NCBI RefSeq assembly: GCF_018812025.1
Contig: NC_063063.1
Location: 8,994,442 to 9,058,441, forward strand
Reading direction: 5' to 3'
Source: Megalobrama amblycephala
Taxonomy: Eukaryota > Chordata > Actinopteri > Cypriniformes > Xenocyprididae
Length of the DNA: 64,000 bases
The notes beneath the pieces are model-generated. The model was not told the DNA's origin. It ran no database searches and saw only the letters and a program-made list of their open reading frames with translations. Each line of letters begins with the position of its first letter. Within the stretch, counting starts at the first letter, position 1. This document shows positions 38,615-51,200 of this stretch, piece after piece. The position numbers were made by a program, and so were the translations under genes.

Positions 38615-41600
38615 CCAATGGGATGAGAAAAATAAACATGTTTTCCCTTTGAATTACTTTTTAATTTTTCTTGTCCCATTAGCAGCTACTGTTTTAAGCA
38701 TAATCAAGATTTCTTATCATGTTATTTTGCATTTCCAGTAAATGTTTATTGATCTTAAAAAGGAAAACAAGACAAGAATACCAATATTTTTTTATTTTTA
38801 TTTTTTTTTATTTTTTTTTTGCAGTGCAAGATGTGATTTCTTTTCTTTTCGTTTTACACCTCATGTTTTCTGAATTATCATCATACGTTTTTTTTTGTTT
38901 TTCAAAACAACCCTTAAAAGTAACATATGTATGTGTTTGTTCTTAATTTGCATCATCCAGCATTTCAGTCAGTGCTGACATTCAACATCGATCCTGTGAC
39001 CTGGAAATACTTCACAAGAAATAATGACACTGGCTTTGGCTACAGAGTCATACAGAGAGATGCATCTAGGTGAGAGAACGTCTCGGGTTACTTGTGTAAC
39101 CCTGGTTCCCTGAATAAGGGAACGAGACGCTATGTCATATGACGTTATGGGAACCCTCTGCGTGATTGCGTCATGAAGCACTCTTGTATCTAACCAATAA
39201 TGTGACAAGACGGCAGAGGCGGGTGACGTCACGGACCAGGAAACTATAAAGCATACCCAGAACAAAGAACGCTAGCTTCTGGATTATGGCTGAAGCAAGA
39301 CGCTCACAGGTATGCTGGGGGTTCGGCAACGTGACGTAGCGTCTCGTTCCCTTATTCAGGGAACCAGGGTTACACAAGTAACCCGAGATGTTCCCTTTCA
39401 TGGGAACTGTCGACACTACGTCATATAACGTTATGGGAATGCTGTCCCAACTACACCGTAGAACCAAGTACCTGTCTGTTATCTTGTAGACAGAACTGAG
39501 GGCCCCGGAGTGGAGCGTACGTCCAGGTTGTAAAACCTAATAAATGTGTGCTGGGATGACCATCCAGCTGAACAACATATATCATTAATGGATACTCCTG
39601 ACATTAAGGCCTTTGAGGCCACCATACCCCTAGTAGAGTGGACACGGACAGCTAATGATGATGGCTGTCCGGCCGCCTCATAAGCAAGTGAGATAGCCTC
39701 GACCACCCACTTGCTCATTCTCTGCTTAGATGCTGGGCCTCCTTTCTTAGGAGACCCGTAACACACAAACAATTGATCTGTTTTGCCCCACAGGGCAGCT
39801 CTGTGGTACATATGCATCTAAAGCCCTCACTGAGCAGAGCAGATTGAGCTTCTCCTGATCCGAAGTTGTAAATGGAGGAAGATAGAAGGCCTGAAGTACG
39901 ATGGGACCTGGGATGTTGGTGGGGACCTTAGGTATATAGCCTGGTCTAGTGTGCAGGAACGCTTTGACCATTCCAGGTGTGAATTCCAAACACAAAGGAG
40001 CAACTGAAAGTGCTTGATGATCTCCTATTCTTTTAAGAGATGAAATAGCCAGTAGAAATATGGTCTTTAAGGGTGAGGAATTTCTCTGAAACTTCCTCTA
40101 GTGGTTCGAAGGGAGCCTCAGCTAACCCTTCTAATACCACGGCCAAGTCCCAGGCCGGAGTCCTTGTATGTACTGAAGGCCTCAGCCTCAGAGTACCACG
40201 GAGGAAGCGTAGAAAAAGAGGGGTCTCGACCTACCGAGTAATCCCCCAGAGGAGCATGGCCGAAATGGCAGCATACAACATCCTTGTGGAGGGAGCTCTG
40301 GAGTGGAGTATGGTCTCCACAACCTCAGTTGGGAGACCAGCATCTATGAGCCTGGCCCCCTCAGAGGCCAGGCCCACAGTCTCCGTAGTTCTGGGCGTGG
40401 ATGAATTATCATGCTGCCCACTTGAGACAGGAGGTCCTGCCTGAGAGGAAGCTCCATCAGGGAGCCATCTAGAAGTGACACTAGGTCTGAGAACCATATT
40501 TTGGTTGGCCAGTACAGGGCTATCAATATTAGACTGACCCCTTCCTGGCGTACTTTCTCCAGAACTCCCGGGAGCAGAGGGAATGGGGAAATGCATACAG
40601 ACGCAGCCTCGGCCACGTCTGTACCATGGCATCCAGACCCAATGGTGCTGGATGAGATAGGGAGAACCACAGTGGACACTGGGTTGATTCCCCTGAAGCA
40701 AATAGGTCGATTTCAGCTCAACCAAAGTTTTCCAAAGTGAGCTCCACCACCTCGGGGTGGAGTCTCCATTCCCCGGGCCTTGGCCCCTGCCTCGACAGGG
40801 CGTCTGCTCCCACATTTTGATGCTCTCAGGTCTGGGAGGTAGTATTTTACTGCAAGAAATACCACCATCATTTCCAGCCGATTTATGTGCCAGGAACTGA
40901 TGGTCCTCCCAGAGACCCTGAGCTGAGCGACCACTCATGATCGCCCCCCAGCCCGTGAGGGAAGCATCCGTCGTAAGCATTACACGATGACGAGAAGTCC
41001 CCAACATGGGTCCTGGGACAGGAACCAAGGCTTTTTCCACATGACCAGAGCACAAAGGCATCACCGCGTGACTTTGATCATCCGAAAAGGATTTCCCCTC
41101 GGAGAAAACCCCTTGGTCCTGAGCACTGTAAGGGTCTCATGTGCAGAAGGCCAAAGGTTATCACGTTGGATGCAGCTGCCATGAGACCTAACAGTCTTTG
41201 AAACTGTTTGACAGTGAGTGACTGGCCTAGTTTCACCCCATTCATGGCATTGAGAATGGAACTCACATGAGCAGGAGACAGATGTGCCTGCATCGTGGTG
41301 GAGTCCCAAACTACCCCTAAGTAGTTGGTAATTTGAGCCGGAACCAGCACACTTTTCTTGGCATTGAGCCTCAGCACAAGCCTCTTCATGTGTGACAACA
41401 ACATCTCGATGTTGAACTGCCAGATGTTCTGTTTGAGCAATAATCAACCAGTCGTCAATATAGTTCAGTACGCGGATGCCCTGGAGTCTCAGTGGAGCCA
41501 GAGCTGAATCCACGCACTTCGTAATCCACGCACTGTGTGTGGGGTGATAATGCCGAAGGGAAGAACCCTGTACAGGTAAGCTTTGCCCTGAAAGCAAACC

Positions 41601-44600
41601 TGAGGAACCTCCTGTGTTGAGGATGGATGGATACATGAAAGTAAGCATCTTTCAGGTCTATCACAACAAACCAGTCCTCGGACCTGATCTGTGGGATAAC
41701 CCTCCATCCTCCTTTGGAACAATGAAGCATTGGTTGTAAAACCCTGACAGCTTGCTGGGAGGAGAACCCCTTCTATAGCTCCTTTTTGCAAGAGCGTCAT
41801 AACCTCCTGTTCCATTACCAGAGACTGCTCGGGGGCCACCACTGTGGGAAGGACCCCATTAAACTGGAGCGGGCGAGACCCAAATTTGTAACCCTTTTCT
41901 ATTGTGAGCAGCACCCATTTTGAAATATTTGGGAGAAGTTTGCCAGAAAATTTACTAAGGGAACCAGTCTTTTGAGACTGGCCTCTGGTGTTTTTTGAGC
42001 ACTTGACTCGGCGCCCTGAAGCGGTGAACCGGCGAACCGGCAAGGAACAGCCGAATCAAGTGATGACCAGCCCTCCTCTGAGGGTTGGTGGAGACCGCTG
42101 CGCCCTGAAGCAAACTGGGTGGCAGGGTTAGCAAAACGACCCCCTGAGGGCGCCAAAGAGGGATGGGTACTAAGTATTTTAATACCCAACCCTCTCTGGA
42201 GGGGGCTGCCCTCCAATGTCCCACACCACTGGCATCAGGACCTCTTCGAAGCCTTCTTGGTGATAATTACAGTCCGTAGATCTGTGTTACCCCACAAAGA
42301 CTTGAGCTGTGTCGCCTCGACAGGGCGTCTGCTCCCACATTTTGATGCCCTCAGGTCTGGGAGGAAGTATTTTACTGCAAGAAATACCACCATCATTTCC
42401 AGCCAATTTATGTGCCAGGAACTCTGATGGTCCTCCCAGAGACCCTGAGCTGAGCGACCACTCATGATCGCCCCTCAGCCCGTGACTTTTTGACTGAGGG
42501 CGCCAAAGAGGGATGGGTACCAAGTATTTTAATACCCAACCCTCTCTGGAGTGGGCTGCCCTCCAATGTCCCGCACCACTGGCATCAGGACCTCTTCGAA
42601 GCCTTCTTGGTGATAATTACAGTCCGCAGATCTGTGTTACCCCACAAAGACTTCAGCTGTGTCGCCTGTTCCTGTCCCCAAACTTTCTGCGGGGGACCAC
42701 GGGTGGCGACACCTTCTTTGGATGAATGGCCAGACCAGTTCCCTGAAATGGCGAACCGGCAGGGAACATCTGAACTGACCGCTCTACAATCCTCCTCTTT
42801 CTTGGAGGAACACTGGAAACCACTGCGCCCTGAAGCACACGAGGTGGCAGGGTTGGCAGAACGTTCTCCTTTATTTTCTTTTAAATTCCTCAGAATTTAA
42901 TGTATTCAATATTTCATTTAATCCTCAAATTAAATGCAGCCAGTTATATATATAATTTTTTGAACAGGCTGAATATATTTAGAAAAAAATTATAGCTCGT
43001 AATAATTTGCAAGGTATTTTAGGGAAAGAGAGAAAAGGAAACTCCCCGTCTACTCAGATCCCTCAAAATATAAATACATATATATATATAATTACGGACA
43101 CGTGATCTATGCGCAGCCTCGGCAAACGCGAGACCCGAGCCATATATTCATTCTTGCAGATTTAGGGTGCGTCTCAATCAGCTCCCTAGTTCAGTAGTCA
43201 GGGCACTGATCAGGGAATCGGCCACATTCATTTTCATGATATACTGATTCACGACCTAGGGAGCTAGGGAGCTGATTGAGACGCAGGGTTAATCTACGCG
43301 CTGCCTCGGCAACGCGAGATCCGAGCTATATATTCTTTAATGAAAACTCAATCCACGTGCTGCCTCGGCAAGCGCGAGATCCGAGCCTTGCGTTAGACTT
43401 TTATTCCCTCGAGAATGAAGCCAACAGGAGTGGAGCTACAAAACTCCCGCTAGTGCATACTTCTCTTCGGGACATTTTTATGAATGAACACTGTCACTGT
43501 CAGTTGTGAGCTGACGTGCATGCTCCACTCCCAGCAAACAACATATAAATCGTGTGTCTCCCCTGGGATACTCTTGTCCTCAGACGTAGAGATTGTGACT
43601 TGTTTATATGTAATAAGACAAACAACACCATATAAGACAGACGATAACACAGAGTGCTTGCTGAAGACTACAGAAGCTAGCGTTCTTTGTTCTGGGTATG
43701 CTTTATAGTTTCCTGGTCCGTGACGTCACCCGCCTCTGACGTCTCGTCATATTATTGGTTAGATACAAGAGTGCTTCACGACGCAATCACGCAGAGGGTT
43801 CCCATAAAGTCATATGACGTAGCGTCGGCAGTTCCCATGAAAGGGAAACAAAGATTACCCCATATATAAACATTTTTTATTTATTTATTTTTAAAAAATA
43901 TTTTATATACAAGATCCTATTACACAATATTTGAATCTCACTTTTTGACTGTGTACAATGATCTAGATTTTGGGAGGTCTGGTTGTTAAATTGATTTAAA
44001 TTGACCCAATGCAATTTAAACATTTAATATATTTGAAACGTAGCATGTTTTTCTTCACTATTCCATAGTTTGCTTGTGAGTGATCCTTTAGTACAATACA
44101 GCCATAATGGAAGAGGACAAGTTTATAGCTGTGCCATTTCACATGAAACTTGCCTGCCGGTGAAAATTAATGGTATTTAGTTGTTATATTTCATATTTTA
44201 CACATTATAAGTCTGTTTTGACCTGTAAAATCTAACGATTTTATTTATGCATTGAAAGTGCCTTCTGAAGCTGTTAACATGTCTCTTGGACTTTCTATGA
44301 CTAAGGATACACAATCTTCTAATTCAGTGGTAAGCTACATGCTCATCCTGACACACACACACAAAATACATATACAGATGCCTTGTGCTAATGGTATATA
44401 GAGCACTTTATACAATAGATTGTTTAAAAGTAAGCAGCTTTACAGTATTGAACATGAAAAACATTGTCAGTGTCTCATTTCGTTAGAAGTACAACTTGAA
44501 CTTGGCTCTCCAGTGTGTTCATGTTTTTACTCACAGATGTCTGACCTTGACAGACTGAACAAAAGAAATAAACTGGAGAATATTTTAGCACGAAAGAAGG

Positions 44601-46233
44601 CGGAGCCTCAGCGATTCCTACCAATTATGTTATCATCACGGACCAATTGTAGTTTGAAGGTGTTTACCAGCCAAGGCAAACTTTTCCTGAAAGTTCACTT
44701 TGGCAAGCTGTTTCATTCACCTCAGATTCAAGAATGAACTTTGTTTTGGCCTGATTTCGTTCGAAATTAAACATTCTTTGATTTCGCTTGAACTATATCG
44801 GGGCCTTATAGACTATACTACAGGCTATGTGAGACTATAGTTTGAATTAATCCATTTTCTTTGCATGACACATTGATATTACAGTACAGAATGGCTCTTT
44901 CGAAATGATCCTGACCATTGTATATGCATTAGAATTATGTGTCATTGAATGGAAGATCATTTTGATTTTCCTGATGTCCTGAATCCTTCCCATAAATATC
45001 AGTCTATAGGCTTTCATAGACAACCTAGGTAGTCAGGGAAGGTGTGTGTTTTTTATTTATTTATTTAAAGTTTTGTTTCAAGCTGTTCACACATTGGCAA
45101 TAAAAAAAAAAAAGATTAATACATAATTCTTACATATTGCCCCTTTTATTTATATTAATTTTATGCATTGCTCCTCGCAGAACAGGGAAACAGTCTTCAT
45201 AATACTACAGTGTTTGACATGCTTATGGATAAAATGAAAAACTCTCACTCTCCTGTGGTCCTCAGGTCTGTGGTCCAACCATTCCTAAGGACTGCAAAAT
45301 AATTACTACCCTCAATGGTATGTGCTTTAATATCAGTGCAAACAATGTGGTGAGTGAACCTATACCAAGTGCTTTGAGAAGTAAGTCAAATAAAGAATTA
45401 CCTAAATTACCTAAATTTTTTCTAACTATTATTTTTTTGAGAATCTAATCATATGCTTATTTTCTAAAACTCTTCATTCACAGGCTGCCCTCTAGAAATA
45501 GATATTGCTTTTCTAATGGACGGATCTGCGAGTGTAGAAGACCCAGATTTCATTAAAATGAAAACGTTTGTCATAACAATAATCCAGAGTTTTTCCAAGC
45601 ACAATTCTCAGGCATGATTATATGTTTTGATGATTCCAGAAGGCTAATTTTTACCTTCAGCCAATCACCAATTTAGACAGGAACAGACCTTCTGACATGC
45701 ACAATTTTTTATGTGTACAGTATGTGTGTGTGTGCTTATTTTTAATTTATTTATTTATTTATTTTTTGTCTCATAGTTTGCTGTTGCACAGTTCTCCACT
45801 GGTTATGAAATTCACTTCAAGTTTGAAACAGTCAAAGACATGAATTCATGGAGGACAAGAATAGGAGAGATAAAACATCAAAAAGGATTTACCTACACTG
45901 CAAAGGCTATAGATAAACTTATGTATGTCACCTCTAATGTTATCAACATTCGAGTATCTCAAAGTGCCTCTTCAAAATGTATTAGTGCAAAGTTCATTTT
46001 CAAATCTGACATTTAGTTCTTTTCTATGTTCGAATATAAGCACAATAAGGGGATGTTTGGGTGGTTTGGATAGAAAAACAGTATTGTGTTTCTGAGTTTG
46101 AAACAGCAACACCTATAAGAAATAAAGTGCATGAACAGCTGTACACTGAAGAAAAAACAATGGTGTAGAAACAATTTTTACTCAGAAATTGCTAGTCAAT
46201 TTGATAACTACTTATCAAAAAAAAAAACCCACC

Positions 46234-46265
<32 letters not shown>

Positions 46266-46885
46266 AAACCCAGCAAGTAACACATTGAAATAAATGTAAA
46301 TTTTGAAGTAGAAAGACTGAAATGGTTATTTTCTTGTAAAATGTACTGCAGCAATCTGTTTTATTTACAACTTTTTTTTTTTTTTTTTTTTGTGTATATG
46401 TGACTTGCTGATTTGTCACCTTCAAATGCTTTTTTTATTTCCAATGTACAGGGATGAGCTCTTCATAACTGAAGGAGGGATGAGGCAATCAGCAATTAAA
46501 ATCTTAATTGTTATCACTGATGGTAGATCAAATGATGGACCTTTACTCAAAGATGCTATTGACAAGGCAGAAAAGAAGAATATCATCTGATTTGCTATTG
46601 GGGTAAGATTGATTCAGTACACAAAACTTGGGTAACAACAAGGTTAATATTAGTTAACAATAATGCATCACCTAACCTTAACAATGAGCGATACATTGTT
46701 ACAGTATTAGTCTTTGTTCATGTTAGTTCATTGCTAGTTCATTATAGCTCAGTTCCAATAAGTAAGAGATAATTCATGGCTAGCTGTACATTAAACTATT
46801 TTAATGCACAAATTGGAGGCAAAGAACCACCATACATGGATAGCCGTGGATTATTCCACTTATACCATGGTCATTTGCCAGTTGT

Positions 46886-46930
<45 letters not shown>

Positions 46931-48240
46931 AATTACCAACACCCCTCTATAATTGATGCTGTAAATTGAATTACTTTAAAAACAGCAACATTACCACCTT
47001 TCTGTGTTCCTAAATGTTTCTGTGTACGCAGCGTGGTCTCTGATCTCTGATCTGTGACATTCTGATCTGTGACGCTTCAATGCACTAATATAGAAAGATG
47101 ATTAAACTGACTTGGAACTACCTGTGGTTTAAACGGTTTTATTGCACACCTTCCAGGCAATCAGAATTGAGTATTCAGACAGACAATGAACTAAGATAAA
47201 TAACAATCAAGAAATGTTTTTTTTTTTTTAAGTTGTTTTTAAATTGTTAGTCTATATTAGCTAATGTAGTTAACTAATGTTAACAAATGGAACTTTACTT
47301 GTAAAGTGTTACCTCAACTTTTGTTGACTGCTTTTAGTATACTTTATGATCCTTTTGTGTTTTTTCTAAGCTTGAATGCTCTAGTCCCCATCCATAAACA
47401 GTTACAGTGTTCACAATTTCACAGTAAATGTTGACAAAAATGGTTGTTTATGGGTGAAATAATCAGTTAATCAGATGATTTTTACTTATTTTAAACCTTT
47501 ATCTTTGAACCAAACAAGATATAATAAGATGAAATGTTCGAATGACCTAAAAATGCCTGTATTGTCTTTTCAATTATCAAAGATTGGCGAAGCTTTTGAT
47601 GATCCCATCGCAATGAAACAGTTAGAAATTATTGCATCTGCTCCTGTTGCTAAACACGTGTTTAATGTGACTGACTTCGATGCATTGGACAGTATCCGTG
47701 AACAACTGGAAGAGAACATTGCAATCGAAGGTATGTTTACTGATAAGAGAAAAAAATGGGAGAAAACTGTAGATGAAGGAAATAAGGGAATTTGACTGGA
47801 CAAGTGCTGAACAATATAAACTTTATATTTGGCATGTTCTATGGAAAAAATCACAGCCATGCTGATATTCATTATAACAGCATTGTCATAAATGTGATAT
47901 TGCTTATGGTATGATCTTAGATCATGTTCACTTTTTATTATTACATTTTTCATGTAATAATGTATATTTTTTTTCAGGAGTCCAATCCACTGGTGATTCT
48001 GCTACAATGGAATTTGCTCAGGATGGATTTAGTGCAGCGTTTACATCAAGTGTAAATAGATACTTCAAGTCATCTTTAGGAAACATTTTTTTATTTGGCA
48101 ATCATTTAGGCAGCCAACAATGCAATGGATAGAAGTATCACTCAAGAATGGAGAATATTGTACATATGCATATACATATAATAATGCATTTAATAGTTAA
48201 ATATTATTGAATAGGTCAATAATAGTTTTGGAATAATAAA

Positions 48241-48282
<42 letters not shown>

Positions 48283-51200
48283 TTCTCTTCTGCTTACCAA
48301 GGCTGCATTTATTCAATCAAAAATATATTAAAACATTAATATTTTCAAATATTCTTACAATTTAAAATAATTGTTTTGTGTTTTATTACATTTAAATACA
48401 ATTTAACCATTTAACCAGTCTTCAGTGTCACATGATACTTCAGAAATCATTCTAATATGTTAATTTAGTTCTCAGCTTCTTATTAGTTAATAATAAACAA
48501 TATCAAAATGATAGCAAAAGGCTATAACTGAAAATACCAAGATAGAAAAGTGGTGTAGAGGATAAAACAAACAAACAAACAAACAAACAAACAAACAAAC
48601 AAATACCAACCTCTTTGTTTAGGTAAGTCTGATCATGACTTCTGTGGGAGCTTTCCAAGGGAAGGGCGGATATCAAGAACAGTATCAAAATGACCATTCA
48701 TCAGAATTCCATGTGGGAAGTGAACAAGATAGTTACTTAGGTGAGACCCTGCTCAAACACAGACTAAAATGCATCAAATTTGCCATACATTTATTGAGGT
48801 CATCTACAATCCAAATATAAAAGGATACTGTAGTTCAACCAAAAAGTAATATCATCATGATCATTTACTTCAAGCCCATACACATACAAACAATAATATT
48901 ATAAGGAATTTCTGAGTTACTTTTTCCACATAAAAGCATGTTGTGACCAGTGGTTGTCTGAGGGTGAGTAAATGATGGCTATTATCTTTTTTGAGTGCTC
49001 TATTTCTTTAAAGTTTCGATTATCCAAATGTTTTTTAAAGGTTATTCAATGACAATAGCAACACGATCTAAAAAAACGTTTGTGATTATGGGAGCACCAA
49101 GATACAGGCATAAAGGACAAGTGAGCGTTTCAATAATTGGAGTTAACGCAACTAACCTGCTGTTGGAGCCACCCAAGGTACCCAAGTGAATATTCTACCA
49201 ATGTTATTTTCTATTGTAACCTGATTAAGATTAGTTGTTTGATTAAAAAAAAAAAAAAAAGACAGTACTTGAATTGTAACCTAGTTTTGCAATGTATTGG
49301 GCATTGTATTTTGTTGTACCGTTGTCAGGTGTTCTTATAGCATACAGTGGGCATAGGATTTGATTCTGAACAGACTTTTTCTTTTTTCTTAGTCTCAGAT
49401 TGGTTCATACTTTGGAGCCGAGGTCTGTGTGGTTGACCTGAACTCTGACACAAAAACAGATCTTCTATTAATATCTGCACCAACGTATATAGACTCCCAT
49501 TCTGAAGGCAGAGTTTTTGTGTACTTTTATTCTCGGCAGGTATAAAATATCAGTTCCTGATTTTTTTAGACTTTATTTTGTCTTTCAAAACTTTAGAGAA
49601 CTCTTTGTGCTTTTTCTGCTTTTGCAGCCATACTTCACTTTTTCTGTAGTGCTGGTGGGCATGGCAGGTCAGATGGGTCGGTTTGGCTCTTCTCTGGCCA
49701 GCCCAGCAGATCTGGATGGTGATGGTTTCATGGATGTGCTGATTGGGGCTCCTTTAGAGGAGGATGGACAGGGTAGCATCTATATCTTCAATGGCGGAAT
49801 AGATAAAATAAATCCCGCATATTCACAGGTCTGCCAATTTTAGTACCTATAGCATTGTTCCTTAAATTGCAGTTTTAACCTTTTGTGGAGTGCCAATTCT
49901 ATACCATTCCTTTATGACATTTGGCTTGTACTTCTCCTTTAAAACAGTTCCCCTTTCTCTTATTCTTTGTGTGATGTTAGAGAATTGCTGGATCATCTGT
50001 GCGCTCAGGTTTACAGTTTTTTGGACTAGCTCTGAGTCAGTCCTCCCTAGATCACAGTGGGGACAGTCTACCAGACATTGCTGTTGGATCAAAAGGAGCT
50101 GTTTTGCTTCTTAGGTACAGTACTTCTTGAGACTTCAGTATACAAAGGTTCCAAAAGGGGAGTTTTGCAATGATGCCATAAAAACCTTGCCTAAAGAACA
50201 GTGAACAGTTCATAAAAGAACCATATTGTAAATATCTAAAGAACCCTTTTCCTCTATAAATAAACTTTTGTGCAATGTGAATGTTCCATGGATTTTAAGA
50301 GTGTATTTACACACTCATTCTTATCTAATAGAATTAACTGATTTATTACTAGTAAACATCCACAAAATTCACAGAGCGTAACATACAGAACTCATGGTCC
50401 AATCTTATCTATTCATTTGTTATGTTTTGTGTATTTTCCTACAACATCTAGGTCCAGACCAATAGTGTCTGTGGATGTGAAAGTAACCTACAGCCCATCC
50501 AACATCTCAACCAGTGAAGCAGACTGCACCAGGCCACTGGAAAACACCTTGACAGTGTGCTTCAACATGAGTGGATACAAACACGCTATAACAGGTTTCC
50601 CCAAATTTTATGGCAGACTTTATTATTTTCAATAAATAATTTTAACAAAAATATCATAAAATGTTATTCAATAACATTTCCAGATTTGGCTGCAAATATT
50701 AGCTATACGTTAAAGCTGGATACCAAGCGACTTAACCACCGGGCATACTTCTTACCCAGAAATCGTGTCCTCAGTAATGTTGTAAATGTTACACTGGAGG
50801 AAGTGTGCAAAGACCATCCTTTCCTCATAGAGGTAAGTCATGTATTTTGTGGCAGCAAACAAGCCATTCCTAATTCTACAATTTACATAGTAACTCTGAA
50901 TAGTTTTAGCATGTTAAAGGTGCTAAAGAGGATGTTTTGCTTTATACATTTTTGCAATATTACTTGAAACTGTCTTTACTAACTGATAAAAGACTATTTA
51001 TTAGGTGCACTGAAAGGAATAATATTAATATACATCATCTGTGCACGAGGTAGGGCCTTAAAAACATCAGCCAATCGTTTACGTGATCATCGCGTAAATG
51101 ATTGACCCTTTGGCTTGTCAATCACTGCCATGACGTTCCTTGTGAGAGACGTGCGCGGATTGGCCCTCTGGCTTGTCAATCACTGCCATGACGTTCCTTG

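Larger units (their letters stand above)
39081..43850 (-). mobile_element. DIRS retrotransposon, nearly full length but decayed
   Basis: Inverted terminal repeats of roughly 180 bp (39081 onward and up to 43850). An internal complementary region (39342-39440) reproduces both outer ends joined together, the hallmark of DIRS elements. Minus-strand coding remnants in order: gag-like region (about 43,000-42,050, unclear); reverse transcriptase with DLKDAYFHVSIHPQHRRF and YIDD (41451-41462); RNase H with TTDASLTGWGAIMSG (about 40,985-40,930); tyrosine recombinase (about 40,400-39,480) with HSTRGMVASKALMSG and a late FIRFYN. Frames are interrupted many times. The polymerase is separated into several frames, so it is not autonomous. 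It sits in integrin intron 2. Confidence 0.9.

Noticed and set aside
39747..41064. Several long minus-strand frames as separate host genes
   Set aside because: They are fragments of the DIRS polymerase/recombinase region in different frames, bounded by the element's inverted repeats.
44420..44737. 105-codon open frame in integrin intron 4
   Set aside because: No signal, domain or splice fit; it would break integrin phase if included between exons 4 and 5.
46588..46590. TGA as a selenocysteine codon
   Set aside because: The integrin family has Arg or a similar residue here, no selenoprotein integrin is known, and I saw no SECIS-like structure in the short 3' UTR.
48052..48132. Continuation of integrin exon 10 past 48051
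   Set aside because: The frame stays open only briefly to a stop, while a GT donor at 48052 and the homologous next exon at 48623 restore family sequence and phase.
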